NCBI GenBank assembly: GCA_016281555.1
Contig: JAEEIV010000064.1
Location: 1-45,059 of the forward strand
Reading direction: 5' to 3'
Length of the DNA: 45,059 nt
Source: Lachnospiraceae bacterium
GTDB taxonomy: Bacteria; Bacillota; Clostridia; Lachnospirales; Lachnospiraceae
Shown here: one piece after another, positions 34,184 through 42,613 of the stretch
Position numbering within the stretch: position 1 is the stretch's first letter
How the letters are laid out: each line of letters starts with the position of its first letter
Program-made: the position numbers and the translations under genes
Notes under the pieces: model-generated
Database searches by the model: none
The model's input: the letters and a program-made list of their open reading frames with translations, nothing else
What the model was told of the DNA's origin: nothing

Positions 34184-34336
34184 ACCGTTCCTCCTTGATG
34201 AAATCGTTCTACTGAGATTACTGCTTGATTTTTGATCCAAATATGTTTACTATATAAAAAATAGCACAATTATTGCGCCATTTCTAACAAAATACGATTC
34301 GAAAATATCAGAATTTTGATTTTTTGAGGTTTTTAC
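34184..34336. promoter_or_regulatory. Divergent AT-rich control region between GH172 operon and araC-like gene
   Basis: This 153-nt gap is by far the most AT-rich stretch in the window, with runs such as TACTATATAAAAAATAG. It must hold the promoters for both the minus-strand catabolic operon and the plus-strand regulator, plus the regulator's binding sites. Several weak -10-like matches exist, but I could not assign a convincing hexamer pair or direct repeats. Confidence 0.6.
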
Positions 34337-35182
34337 ATGGATTATCGCGAGAAAATCGTTCACGGCGACCGCGCCCTGCCTTTGGACATCGTCCGCGTCA
34401 CTCGGGATCACCCTCGGTACCGGATGAACATTCATTGGCATCCGGAACACGAGATCCTGTACGTTCAGAAGGGCTCGATCCGGGTCAAGCTGAATGAGAC
34501 CTTCTACGATCTGCGCACCGGTGACGTACTCTTCATTCAGGGCGGCACCCTGCATTCCGCAGTTCCGGAAGACTGTGACTACGACTGCGTTCTCGTCGGT
34601 CTCGGCGACATGATCACGGAAGCCGACGCCTGCATGACCTTTGCCCGGCAATTGCAGGAAGAAAAGGTCCGTGTGGAACCGCTGCTCGGAAACAGAGACA
34701 GCGCATACGCGCTCATCATAAGAAATCTTCTCTCCCTCGACGCTGCGGAATCGGATTCTTATCCGTTTCTCGTCAAAGGCTATCTCTTTGAGTTTTTCGG
34801 AAGGATCCTGCAGGAACATAAATACGATCCGTCCGAATCCGGCGGAAAACTCTTCCGGAACCTTTCAGGAAAGATGAAAACCGCGATCGCCTATATGGAA
34901 AAGGAATACACCGCCGACCTCCACTTAAAGGAGATCGCCTCGGAAGCCGGAATGAGCGAAGGTCACTTCTCGCGTTCTTTCAAGGAGGTCACCGGTCTCA
35001 CACCCTTTGAATACCTCATGAACTACCGTCTGTCCAAGGCGCATTACGCCCTGACATCGACTGACATGAGCGTGACGGAAGTCGCTTTGGAATGCGGGTT
35101 CAACAGCGTGAGCTACTTCATTGAAAACTTCAAAAAGATGTACGGCATCACGCCCGCAAAGTTCCGGAAAAAGCGGGACTGA
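34337..35182 (+). CDS. AraC family transcriptional regulator
   Basis: The only clear plus-strand gene. The 281-residue protein has an N-terminal cupin sugar-sensing domain (HWHPEHEILYVQKGSIRVKL, RTGDVLFIQGGTLHS, residues about 25-80). Two C-terminal helix-turn-helix motifs follow: LHLKEIASEAGMSEGHFSR and VTEVALECGFNSVSYFIENF, ending KMYGITPAKFRK. This is the standard architecture of sugar-responsive AraC activators. It is transcribed divergently from the GH172-fucI-kinase operon across a 153-nt gap and is the obvious regulator of it. The GAGG RBS is 7 nt before the ATG. Inducer is unknown; D-arabinose or an arabinoside is likely. Confidence 0.93.
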   Translation: MDYREKIVHGDRALPLDIVRVTRDHPRYRMNIHWHPEHEILYVQKGSIRVKLNETFYDLRTGDVLFIQGGTLHSAVPEDCDYDCVLVGLGDMITEADACMTFARQLQEEKVRVEPLLGNRDSAYALIIRNLLSLDAAESDSYPFLVKGYLFEFFGRILQEHKYDPSESGGKLFRNLSGKMKTAIAYMEKEYTADLHLKEIASEAGMSEGHFSRSFKEVTGLTPFEYLMNYRLSKAHYALTSTDMSVTEVALECGFNSVSYFIENFKKMYGITPAKFRKKRD

Positions 35183-35197
35183 CCGCTGTATCAAACG

Positions 35198-35233
35198 AAA
35201 AAGAGCCGCCCGCTTCCGCGGACGGCCCTTTTT
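35198..35233. terminator. Bidirectional terminator between araC-like gene and rubredoxin
   Basis: A GC-rich hairpin with a TTCC loop (stem 35200-35213 with 35218-35231, two mismatches) is flanked by an A-run on the left and a T-run on the right, so it works in both directions. It lies between the convergent AraC regulator (stop 35182) and the rubredoxin gene (stop 35248). Confidence 0.88.
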
Positions 35234-35247
35234 ATAAGGTTTTCAGT

Positions 35248-35406
35248 TTATTCCTCGCTGAAGGAATCCTTGCCGGCGCCGCAAAGCGGGCAGACATAGT
35301 CTTCCGGAACGTCTTCCCACGCCGTGCCTGGTTCGATGCCGTTATCGGGATCGCCGAGTTCAGTGTCATACACATAACCGCAAACGTCACAAACGTACTT
35401 TGCCAT
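35248..35406 (-). CDS. Rubredoxin
   Basis: Small iron protein of 52 residues that carries one electron, commonly donating to rubrerythrin, superoxide reductase or flavodiiron proteins. The two metal-binding knuckles CDVCGY and CPLCGAGKD, spaced by WEDVPEDYV, are exact family patterns. The start is the ATG at 35406 (MAKYVC) with GGAGG 7 nt before it; a longer upstream frame runs into rubrerythrin and is spurious. It follows rubrerythrin by 16 nt, implying they form one peroxide-defence pair. Confidence 0.96.
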   Translation of the reverse strand: MAKYVCDVCGYVYDTELGDPDNGIEPGTAWEDVPEDYVCPLCGAGKDSFSEE

Positions 35407-35422
35407 GATCTTTCCTCCGTTT

Positions 35423-35971
35423 TCAGCCGAAATAGCGGTCCAGAAGGCCCTTGAACGCCTTGCCGTGTCTCGCCTCGTCTCTCGCCATCTCGTGCACGGT
35501 ATCGTGGATCGCATCCAGATTCAGGGCTTTCGCTCTCTTCGCAAGGTCGGTCTTTCCGGCGGTCGCGCCGTTCTCCGCTTCGACTCTCATCTGCAGATTC
35601 TTCTTCGTGGAGTCGGTCACGACCTCTCCGAGAAGTTCTGCAAACTTTGCGGCATGCTCTGCCTCTTCATAGGCGGCTTTTTCCCAATAAAGTCCGATCT
35701 CCGGATAGCCCTCGCGGAAAGCGACACGGCTCATGGCAAGGTACATGCCGACTTCCGAACATTCGCCGTTGAAGTTGGCGCGAAGGTCCTTTTTGATGTC
35801 TTCCGGAACGTTCGCTTCATTGCCGATGCCGACGACGTGCTCGCTGGCCCAGTTCAGGCCCTCTTCCATCTTGTTGAATTTCGCTGCAGGCGCATGACAG
35901 ACCGGGCATTCCGCCGGGGGCGTGTCGCCTTCATGAACGTAACCGCAGACTGCGCAAACGTATTTTGCCAT
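35423..35971 (-). CDS. Rubrerythrin with N-terminal rubredoxin domain (reverse type)
   Basis: Peroxide-reducing diiron protein of strict anaerobes. The 182-residue protein has the rubredoxin domain at the N-terminus ([10 protein letters not shown] and [11 protein letters not shown], residues about 1-40), the reverse of classical rubrerythrin. The four-helix diiron domain follows ([47 protein letters not shown]), with the Glu and Glu-x-x-His ligands visible. The ATG at 35971 follows AAGGAG by 8 nt; a GTG three codons upstream would sit on the RBS. It ends 16 nt before rubredoxin, its likely electron donor. Confidence 0.95.
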   Translation of the reverse strand: MAKYVCAVCGYVHEGDTPPAECPVCHAPAAKFNKMEEGLNWASEHVVGIGNEANVPEDIKKDLRANFNGECSEVGMYLAMSRVAFREGYPEIGLYWEKAAYEEAEHAAKFAELLGEVVTDSTKKNLQMRVEAENGATAGKTDLAKRAKALNLDAIHDTVHEMARDEARHGKAFKGLLDRYFG

Positions 35972-35991
35972 AGTGATCACTCCTTTTTGAT

Positions 35992-36501
35992 TTATGATTC
36001 AAGCGGTACATCCGCCTTGATCCGTTTTTTCGCCGTCCGGATAAGATAAAGAACGGCATAGAGAACCGCGATCCCGAAAAGAACGCCGGCCGCGTCGATC
36101 AGTAAGTCGAACGCCGAAGGGCTCCTCCCGGAAACGAAATGCTGGTGCAATTCATCCGAGCCGGCATACAGCACCCCTGCGGCAAACGCAATGACCGCGG
36201 AAGGCAGCAGGGACATTCTGAAAGAAAGCAGCAGTCCGGCAATGAGTGCGCCGAGCACCAGAAACTCGGAAAAATGAGCCGCCTTCCGGATGAAGAAATG
36301 AAGGCCGGCCATATGGTCCCGGTATTCCGAGCCGGGCAGGCTGTCCCATTCCTTAAAGAACGTCTTCTGGACGGTTTTCGTGACGCCGTTGCTTAAACTC
36401 GAGGACTGACTTCCCCCTTCGTTCGAAAGAACGAAGATGAACGCCATCCAGCCGACCGTCAGGACGATCAGCGCGATTTGGAACACCCTCTGTCGCTTCA
36501 T
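35992..36501 (-). CDS. VanZ-like membrane protein
   Basis: The 169-residue protein has about four membrane helices and VanZ motifs: [49 protein letters not shown] and [13 protein letters not shown]. VanZ confers low-level teicoplanin resistance in enterococci, but most family members are of unknown envelope-related function. The start is the ATG at 36501, overlapping the rfbD stop by ATGA, so it is translationally coupled to dTDP-rhamnose synthesis. Confidence 0.9.
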   Translation of the reverse strand: MKRQRVFQIALIVLTVGWMAFIFVLSNEGGSQSSSLSNGVTKTVQKTFFKEWDSLPGSEYRDHMAGLHFFIRKAAHFSEFLVLGALIAGLLLSFRMSLLPSAVIAFAAGVLYAGSDELHQHFVSGRSPSAFDLLIDAAGVLFGIAVLYAVLYLIRTAKKRIKADVPLES

Positions 36502-37415
36502 ATTTCGCCGATTTCCCGGAGATACCGTTCCACTGCGGATTTCCATTCAGGAAGCGGTTCAAAGCCGTTTTCGGCCAGTTTTTCCTTGTTCAGACGCGAG
36601 TTAAAGGGTCTCTTCGCTTTCGAGAGTCCGTATTCGGCCGTCGTCACCGGCAAAACCTCCGTTTTCATGCCTGCGATCCGGTAGATCTCCTTCGTGAAAT
36701 CATACCAGGAAATGTATCCGCCCTCGTTCGTCGCATGATAATACCCGTACTTTTCCGTCAGGACCATGTCGACGAGAAGTCTCGCAAGGTCAAGCGTATA
36801 GGTCGGCGTTCCGATCTGGTCGTTCACGACGCGGACCGTGTCGTGCGTCTTTCCGACGTTCAGCATCGTCTTGATGAAGTTCTTTCCGTTGAGGCCGAAC
36901 ACCCACGCGATCCGGACGATGAAAAACCGGGGCGAGGCGGACGCGGCCGCAAGTTCGCCGAGGAGTTTCGTTTCCCCGTAGAAATTCTTCGGGGCGTAAT
37001 TCTTGTCGTCCGGCTCCCAGGGACGCTCGCCCTGCCCGTCGAACACGTAGTCCGTTGAGATGTACAGGAACTTTCCGCCGAGCATTGCCGTCTTTTCCGC
37101 GAGAAAACGCGTGCCGCACACGTTGATCTGATAGACCTTTTCGTGGTTTTCGACGTCTTCCGCGGCATCGACCGCCGTCCACGCGGCGCAATGGATCACT
37201 GCATCGGGACGGACCTCATCCAGAACCTTGTTCACGGAGTCTTCCGAGGTGATGTCCATGCCGAAATACGGCGTCTTCGTCACCGCAGAACCGTCCTGAA
37301 TTCCGGAATACTCCGGCTTCATGTCCGTTCCCGCGGCGTCGATCCCGCGCTTTATGAGTTCATTTACCACGTCGTGCCCGAGCTGACCCGCGACACCCGT
37401 CACCAAAACTTTCAT
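36498..37415 (-). CDS. rfbD: dTDP-4-dehydrorhamnose reductase
   Basis: Last enzyme of dTDP-L-rhamnose synthesis, an NAD(P)H-dependent short-chain dehydrogenase. The 305-residue protein has the Rossmann motif VTGVAGQLGHDV, DAVIHCAAWTAVDAAED, the STDYVFDGQG block and the catalytic YxxxK in FYGETKLLGE. The usual RIAWVFG and NDQIGTPTYTLDLA blocks are also present. The start is 48 nt after rfbB's stop. Rhamnose is expected in cell-wall polysaccharide. Confidence 0.95.
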   Translation of the reverse strand: MKVLVTGVAGQLGHDVVNELIKRGIDAAGTDMKPEYSGIQDGSAVTKTPYFGMDITSEDSVNKVLDEVRPDAVIHCAAWTAVDAAEDVENHEKVYQINVCGTRFLAEKTAMLGGKFLYISTDYVFDGQGERPWEPDDKNYAPKNFYGETKLLGELAAASASPRFFIVRIAWVFGLNGKNFIKTMLNVGKTHDTVRVVNDQIGTPTYTLDLARLLVDMVLTEKYGYYHATNEGGYISWYDFTKEIYRIAGMKTEVLPVTTAEYGLSKAKRPFNSRLNKEKLAENGFEPLPEWKSAVERYLREIGEI

Positions 37416-37463
37416 CGAATCCTCTCCCGCTTTTCCGCGGTATCTGAAAGAACCGTTCTCCGG

Positions 37464-38489
37464 TCACTTCAGCCGGTTGCCGTACATCTTTTTAAAGTAG
37501 TCTTTGTACTCGCCGCTTAAGATGTGCTTCCACCAGTCCTGATTGTCGACGTACCACCGGATCGTCCCCGGAATGCCCGTTTCAAACGTGTAGACCGGCT
37601 TCCATCCAAGCTCTTTCTCGATCTTCGTCGGATCGATCGCATAGCGGCGGTCGTGTCCCTTCCGGTCGGTCACGTGCTCGATGAGACTCTCCGGCTTCCC
37701 GAGTGCGTTCAGGATCGTCTTCACGACCTCCATGTTCGTCCGTTCATTGTGCCCGCCGATGTTATAGACTTCGCCGACCTTGCCTTCCCGGACGATAAGA
37801 TCGATCGCGGTGCAATGATCGTATACGTGCAGCCAGTCGCGAACGTTCAGACCTTCGCCGTAGACCGGCAGTTTCTGGTCGGCCAATGCGCGGCTGATCA
37901 TCAGCGGGATCAGCTTCTCCGGGAACTGATAGGGGCCGTAGTTGTTCGAGCAGCGGGAAACCGTGACCGGCGTTCCGAACGTGCGGAAATATGCCAGCGT
38001 AAAGAGGTCCGCCGAGGCCTTCGCAGAGCTGTAGGGGCTGGACGTATGGATCGGCGTATCTTCCGTGAAGAAAAGGTCCGGGCGGTCTAACGGCAGATCG
38101 CCGTAGACTTCGTCCGTCGAGACCTGATGGAAGCGCTTCACGCCGTAGGCATTGGCCGCGTCAAGCAGCGTCGTCGTACCGAGCACGTTCGTCTTCACGA
38201 AGATCGCCGGGTCCTCGATCGAGCGGTCCACGTGTGACTCCGCCGCGAAGTTGATCACGACGTCGAACTTTTCCTTTTCAAACAGGTCAAAGATAAACGG
38301 CCGGTCCGCAATGTCGCCGCGGATGAACCGGTAATTCTTTTTCCCTTCCACGGGCTTCAGCGTCTCGAGATTACCGCAGTAGGTCAGAAGGTCGAGATTC
38401 ACGATCTCGTCTTCCGGATACTTGTTCACCATATAATGGATGAAGTTTCCTCCGATGAACCCTGCGCCGCCCGTTACCAGTATTTTCAT
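37464..38489 (-). CDS. rfbB: dTDP-glucose 4,6-dehydratase
   Basis: Second enzyme of dTDP-L-rhamnose synthesis, an extended SDR using bound NAD+. The 341-residue protein has GGAGFIGGNF near the N-terminus, NFAAESHVDRSI, STDEVYGDLPLD (catalytic Thr-Asp-Glu), the YSSAKASAD YxxxK motif and CSNNYGPYQFPEKLIPL. The start is at 38489 (MKILVTGG) behind AAGGAGG; the upstream in-frame extension is in the intergenic gap. It follows rfbA by 32 nt. Confidence 0.96.
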   Translation of the reverse strand: MKILVTGGAGFIGGNFIHYMVNKYPEDEIVNLDLLTYCGNLETLKPVEGKKNYRFIRGDIADRPFIFDLFEKEKFDVVINFAAESHVDRSIEDPAIFVKTNVLGTTTLLDAANAYGVKRFHQVSTDEVYGDLPLDRPDLFFTEDTPIHTSSPYSSAKASADLFTLAYFRTFGTPVTVSRCSNNYGPYQFPEKLIPLMISRALADQKLPVYGEGLNVRDWLHVYDHCTAIDLIVREGKVGEVYNIGGHNERTNMEVVKTILNALGKPESLIEHVTDRKGHDRRYAIDPTKIEKELGWKPVYTFETGIPGTIRWYVDNQDWWKHILSGEYKDYFKKMYGNRLK

Positions 38490-38521
38490 ATATGCTTCCT
38501 CCTTATGGCCGGAATCCCGCA

Positions 38522-39403
38522 TCAGCGGTCAATGTACTTGCCGTCCAGAATGTCCTTGATGTATGCGCCGTACTGATTCTTCTTGTAGAACTCGTACGCA
38601 TGCTCCAGCATCTCCCTCGTCATCCAGCCGTTCTTGTAGGCGATCTCTTCAATGCAGGCGATCTTCCGATGCTGGTGCGTTTCCACGGTCTTTACGAAAT
38701 TCGTGGCGTCGACGAGAGACTCGTGCGTTCCGGTATCCAGCCATGTGAATCCCTGTCCTAAAAGTTCCACGGAAAGCTCGCCGTTTTCGAGATAGATCCG
38801 GTTCAGGTCCGTGATCTCGAGTTCGCCCCGCTTCGACGGTTTCAGATTCTTCGCGTAATTCACGACGCGGTTGTCATAGAAATAAAGGCCGGTCACGCAA
38901 TAATTCGACTTCGGTTTTTCGGGTTTCTCCTCGATCGAGATGGCCTTGCCGGCCGCATCGAATTCGACGATGCCGAAGCGCCAGGGGTCTTCCACGTAAT
39001 AACCGAACACCGTCGCTCCCGTTTTCCGGTTCGCCGCGGTGACGAGCCGCTCACGGAGACCGTGTCCGTGGAAAATGTTATCGCCGAGCACCATGGCGAC
39101 GGAGTCGCTGCCGATGAATTTCTCACCGATGATGAACGCCTGCGCGAGTCCGTCCGGCGAAGGCTGCACCTCATAGGACAATGAGATTCCGAACTGGGAA
39201 CCGTCGCCTAAGAGTTCACGGAATCTCGGCGTATCCTCCGGCGTGGAAATGATGAGGATCTCCCTGATCCCTGCCTCCATCAGCACGGATAAGGGATAAT
39301 AGATCATCGGTTTGTCGTAAATCGGTAAAAGCTGCTTGGAAGTTACTCTCGTCAGCGGATACAGTCTCGTTCCGCTTCCACCCGCTAAAATAATCCCTTT
39401 CAT
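38522..39403 (-). CDS. rfbA: Glucose-1-phosphate thymidylyltransferase
   Basis: First enzyme of dTDP-L-rhamnose synthesis: makes dTDP-glucose from glucose-1-phosphate and dTTP. The 293-residue protein has the nucleotidyl motif [39 protein letters not shown]-type [32 protein letters not shown] and [17 protein letters not shown]. The ATG at 39403 follows GGAGG by 5 nt; a GTG two codons upstream is an unlikely start. First gene of the rfb operon, directly behind a good promoter. Confidence 0.96.
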   Translation of the reverse strand: MKGIILAGGSGTRLYPLTRVTSKQLLPIYDKPMIYYPLSVLMEAGIREILIISTPEDTPRFRELLGDGSQFGISLSYEVQPSPDGLAQAFIIGEKFIGSDSVAMVLGDNIFHGHGLRERLVTAANRKTGATVFGYYVEDPWRFGIVEFDAAGKAISIEEKPEKPKSNYCVTGLYFYDNRVVNYAKNLKPSKRGELEITDLNRIYLENGELSVELLGQGFTWLDTGTHESLVDATNFVKTVETHQHRKIACIEEIAYKNGWMTREMLEHAYEFYKKNQYGAYIKDILDGKYIDR

Positions 39404-39431
39404 GGACACCTCCAGTTATAGTGGTAAAATT

Positions 39432-39460
39432 ATATTACCATACATACATCTTGGTTTCAA
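39432..39460 (-). promoter_or_regulatory. Sigma-A-type promoter of the rfb operon
   Basis: On the minus strand, -35 TTGAAA (39455-39460), a 17-nt spacer and -10 TAATAT (39432-39437). The surrounding sequence is AT-rich, and the rfbA ATG lies about 29 nt after the -10 box. No other promoter-like pair is seen before rubredoxin, so rfbA-rfbB-rfbD-vanZ-rbr-rubredoxin may be one transcript. Confidence 0.75.
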
Positions 39461-39493
39461 TGTTTTTTTGTCCGTTTGAAGCCGGAGCCGGGC

Positions 39494-40186
39494 TCAGTTT
39501 TCAAACGTGACGGACCGCGCCCAGTTCATGACGTCGCCCTTCATTTCCTTCTCTTTCGTCACCGGTATCGAGAACTGCACGATCCGGAAGGCGTCAGAGG
39601 TTTTGTAAACGAACCGGTAACAGTAATTACCCGAGTAGTCCGACAAAAAGCGATACCAGACGAGTCCTTCCTCCCTATTCACGACCGCGTCTTCGATCCC
39701 TTCTGAGCGGATGATCTGTTCCGCAAACTCTTCCTCCGTGCAGTCGCTGAGAGACTCATAAGCAGAAAAGGCCATTTTGACAGGAAGGACCGTAACGTCC
39801 GGGGGCGCATAATAGTAAAACGGTTCCTTCCCGCTTTCCCGGAAGCGCTTCGTCAGGGTAATGCTCATGCCCTCGTGCGTGAACGTCGCCGGTGCTTCGT
39901 TCTGCGCTCTGCCGATCAGGATCCCTGCTATGACCCCGACGGCGATGAAGATCACGGCGCAGACGGCGAAGAGAATGAGTTTCAACGGGCCAGGCGCTTT
40001 CTTTTTCATCTCCTCTTCCTGCGGCGTTACGGGAGTTTCCTCAACCGGTTTTTCTTCCTCAGGAGCAGCAGGAGTTTCGTCAACAGTACTCTCTTCCGGC
40101 AGCGTAACAGTCTCTTGATCGACCGCCTTCGCCTTCATCTTCCCGCCGAAGCCTTGTTTTGTTTTTTGAAGTGTGAATCGACGCAT
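39494..40186 (-). CDS. Membrane-anchored protein of unknown function
   Basis: The 230-residue protein has a basic, then Glu/Pro/Thr-rich cytoplasmic part (1-62) and one membrane helix (about 67-91, PLKLILFAVCAVIF...). It ends in an extracytoplasmic domain (about 95-230) with GMSITLTKRFRE, AYESLSDCTEEEFAEQI and RFVYKTSDAFRIVQFSIPV. The external domain resembles, by pattern only, the small alpha/beta domains that follow a membrane helix in many Clostridia proteins; I do not recognise a family. It lies 22 nt after rnhA. The start at 40186 has a weak purine-rich RBS, and a second ATG at 40138 is possible. Confidence 0.7.
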   Translation of the reverse strand: MRRFTLQKTKQGFGGKMKAKAVDQETVTLPEESTVDETPAAPEEEKPVEETPVTPQEEEMKKKAPGPLKLILFAVCAVIFIAVGVIAGILIGRAQNEAPATFTHEGMSITLTKRFRESGKEPFYYYAPPDVTVLPVKMAFSAYESLSDCTEEEFAEQIIRSEGIEDAVVNREEGLVWYRFLSDYSGNYCYRFVYKTSDAFRIVQFSIPVTKEKEMKGDVMNWARSVTFEN

Positions 40187-40208
40187 TTTCCGTCACTTTC
40201 TTTCAGTT

Positions 40209-40718
40209 CTATCCCACCACGACCGTGTTCGTGTTCGTCTCTTCCGGTTCGTCTTTCTCGAGGAACTTCTTGTACGCCGCCACGGCAAGCTTGTCGCAGC
40301 GGTTGTTGACTTCGTTTTCCGCGTGGCCTTTCACCCAGACGAACTCCACGGTGTGCTTTTTCATTACGGCAATGAGTTCTTCCCAGAGGTCGATGTTTTT
40401 GATCTCTCCGGACCTTCCGCGCCGGAAATCCTTCTGCAGCCAACCGGCAAGCCATTTTTCATTGATGGCCTTGACCAGGTACTGCGAGTCAGAATACACC
40501 GTCACGTGACAGGGACGGTTCAGACGTTTCAGCCCTTCGATGACTGCGGTCAGTTCCATGCGGTTGTTCGTCGTTTCCTCGAAGCCGTCGCTCTCTTCCC
40601 GCTCGTGGAGCACGCCCTTCGGATCCACGTATTGCAAAACGAAGCCGTAGCCGCCCGGCCCGGGATTTCCCGAACAGGCGCCGTCCGTGTACAATTTCAC
40701 TTTCATGAGAGTGTCCAT
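40209..40718 (-). CDS. rnhA: Ribonuclease HI
   Basis: Cleaves the RNA strand of RNA-DNA hybrids (R-loops, primers). The 169-residue protein has all four catalytic acidic residues in context: YTDGACSGNPGPGGYG, NRMELTAVIEGL, VYSDSQYLVKAI and HAENEVNNRCDKLA. The C-terminal tail of about 15 residues is charged and ends in NTNTVVVG. Two starts are possible: ATG 40718, with AGGGAGG 4 nt before it and overlapping the MutS-like gene by 16 bp, or ATG 40706, which forms an ATGA overlap with its stop. The first is better placed for its RBS. Confidence 0.95.
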   Translation of the reverse strand: MDTLMKVKLYTDGACSGNPGPGGYGFVLQYVDPKGVLHEREESDGFEETTNNRMELTAVIEGLKRLNRPCHVTVYSDSQYLVKAINEKWLAGWLQKDFRRGRSGEIKNIDLWEELIAVMKKHTVEFVWVKGHAENEVNNRCDKLAVAAYKKFLEKDEPEETNTNTVVVG

Positions 40719-42394
40719 TTTCCCTCCCTGACAAACCGCTCTGCCGTTTCCTCCGCCTTCTGGATCACGCCTTCCTCATAGCCCATCATGCCGAGCAGTT
40801 TGATGGCGTTCCTCGTCGTCGCCTTGCCCGGACGGAGGACGTAGTCGAACTTCACTTCATTGCCATCGACCTGTTCTTCGAAATGGTAATTCTCATACCA
40901 CGGCTCCAGAAGTCCGGTCAGTTCGATGTCGTGCGTCGCGGCAAAGATCAGCGACCCCGTTTCTGCAAATTTTCTCAGGATCTCGCTCGATGCGGAGATC
41001 CGCTCCACCGTATTCGTGCCGCGGAGCACTTCATCCACGAAGGAAAGTACCGGAACGTCGCCGGGAAGCGCGTCCATGATGCGCTTCAGCGATTTGATCT
41101 CCACGACGAAATAACTTTCTCCCTTTTGCAGATCGTCCGAGAGCGCCATCGAAGAAAAGACGCGGAAGAACGAGGCCTTGAGAGAATGCGCAGGCACCGT
41201 CGAGACGGTCTCCCCGAGCAATACGGCAAGTGCCGTCATCCGTAGGAACGTGGATTTTCCCGAGGCATTGGAGCCGGTCAGCAGCACCGGTCTCGAAACG
41301 GTAATGCTGTTCGCCACGGGGTTTCTGACCATCGTATGATATCCGTCGTGCAGTTCCAGATGCGCTTTTTCATGATCGAACTCTCCGACGGTGTAAAACG
41401 GCAGGAGTTCCCGGAACGACGCCACGGAGATCATGGCTTCCAAGAAGCCAAGCGTATGCATGATCTCCAGAATGTGTTCCTCGTTTTTCTGGACGGAACG
41501 CACCATGTGATTGAACTTGATGAAGTCGAAATGCGTCATCATCCGGAAATAATCCATCAGGATCTCCGTGATGGTCATCGAGAGAACGCCCTTTCCGCCT
41601 TCGCCGAGCCACTTCAGATCGCGGCGGAGAGACATCACCGGTTTCGTCTCCTTCCGCAGCTTCTCATAATACTGTTCCAGTTCCGGGACGCTCTCCCGGG
41701 AGATCTTGTACGCCGCATTGACGAGATAAGCCATCGCGGACAGGGAGACGTACCAGGGTTCGACCTGGGCCTTGATCTTATAGTACGAGTACAGGTTGGC
41801 AATGATCGTGACGAGCACGGCCAGAATGCCGAACATCACGTTGAAAAAGCAAAGCGCGACGCTCAACACGATGAGAAGGATCGGAAGCAGGTGATACCAG
41901 TCGCTTTTGAGATTGAGATTCCGGAAGCGGTTCAGGTATTCCGCCAGAGAGACCTTTCTCGTCCGGCCGATGCGTGCGTACTCGTACTGCAGCGCCGTCC
42001 GCTCAGCCGGATGATCCTGGAAATATCGGATCACGCGATCCCGTTCGGAAAGCTCCGCCGCATCGAACGAGGGCTCCCGGAGGATCCGGTACAACTCTTC
42101 TTCCCCGACCGAAGAATAGGTGGCATTCATCGTGACGTAGATCTCGTCCATATGAAGATCGTGCCACGTAATGTCGTCGACGGCAAAACGGTCTTCGGAA
42201 TGCACGAGATCAAAATAGGAGCGGATCTTCAGCAGTTCCTCTTCCGTATATTCGCGGTCCGGAACCCTGCCGTAATCCGACTGGATCATGGCATACGCCT
42301 TATTCCTCCGGCGTTTTCCGGAGGTCGCAATGAAGATGATGATACCGATGAGCGCAATGCCCCCGATGATGATGTACCAGATGTAGTTTTCCAT
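40703..42394 (-). CDS. Membrane-anchored MutS-family ATPase
   Basis: The 563-residue protein combines the C-terminal MutS core with membrane helices. Helix 1 covers about 5-24, and a hairpin of two helices covers about 167-205. The ATPase has Walker A LLTGSNASGKSTFLRM (near 372), Walker B LSFVDEVLRGTNTVER (near 450) and the FAATHDIELTGLL switch. The mismatch-recognition and connector domains of MutS1 and the Smr domain of MutS2 are absent. The function of such membrane MutS relatives is not established, and mismatch repair should not be assumed. It is first in a unit with rnhA, behind a strong promoter. Confidence 0.85.
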   Translation of the reverse strand: MENYIWYIIIGGIALIGIIIFIATSGKRRRNKAYAMIQSDYGRVPDREYTEEELLKIRSYFDLVHSEDRFAVDDITWHDLHMDEIYVTMNATYSSVGEEELYRILREPSFDAAELSERDRVIRYFQDHPAERTALQYEYARIGRTRKVSLAEYLNRFRNLNLKSDWYHLLPILLIVLSVALCFFNVMFGILAVLVTIIANLYSYYKIKAQVEPWYVSLSAMAYLVNAAYKISRESVPELEQYYEKLRKETKPVMSLRRDLKWLGEGGKGVLSMTITEILMDYFRMMTHFDFIKFNHMVRSVQKNEEHILEIMHTLGFLEAMISVASFRELLPFYTVGEFDHEKAHLELHDGYHTMVRNPVANSITVSRPVLLTGSNASGKSTFLRMTALAVLLGETVSTVPAHSLKASFFRVFSSMALSDDLQKGESYFVVEIKSLKRIMDALPGDVPVLSFVDEVLRGTNTVERISASSEILRKFAETGSLIFAATHDIELTGLLEPWYENYHFEEQVDGNEVKFDYVLRPGKATTRNAIKLLGMMGYEEGVIQKAEETAERFVREGKWTLS

Positions 42395-42427
42395 GGCTGT
42401 CCTTATAAAGATAGTGATACAAATTAC

Positions 42428-42455
42428 ATTATACCAAAAACGCCGTTTTTTTCAA
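42428..42455 (-). promoter_or_regulatory. Promoter of the membrane MutS-rnhA unit
   Basis: On the minus strand, -35 TTGAAA (42450-42455), a 16-nt spacer and a perfect -10 TATAAT (42428-42433) with an extended TGG before it. The spacer contains AAAAACG-C-CGTTTTT symmetry. The ATG at 42394 lies 33 nt after the -10 box. Confidence 0.75.
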
Positions 42456-42529
42456 TCACTTCGCGCCAGAAATCATACTTCCTGCGCCATCCCGGAAAGA
42501 CAGGCCGGATCCAATGCCGTTTTCATTGC

Positions 42530-42569
42530 AAAAAAGCACCGCCGCAGGGCGTTACGGCCCATGCGGCGG
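42530..42569 (-). terminator. Intrinsic terminator after the hydrogenase gene
   Basis: CCGCCGCA-GGGC and GCCC-A-TGCGGCGG pair around a 6-nt loop with one bulged A (42539-42569). On the minus strand the stem is followed by a TGC and six T residues (42530-42535). It lies 44 nt after the hydA stop. The rest of the 42395-42613 gap holds only the MutS promoter. Confidence 0.88.
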
Positions 42570-42613
42570 CACCTTTTCATTGTCAAGCAGGTTTCAAACC
42601 TGAACGGTCAACC

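Noticed and set aside
36498-36501. vanZ as evidence of a glycopeptide resistance cluster
   Set aside because: No vanH, vanA/B, vanX or vanRS genes; single VanZ-like proteins are common and context is rhamnose synthesis.
39473-39507. Inverted repeat CGTTTGAA/TTCAAACG spanning the stop of the unknown membrane protein
   Set aside because: Considered as a terminator, but on the minus strand it is followed by an A-run rather than T-run and has a 19-nt loop.
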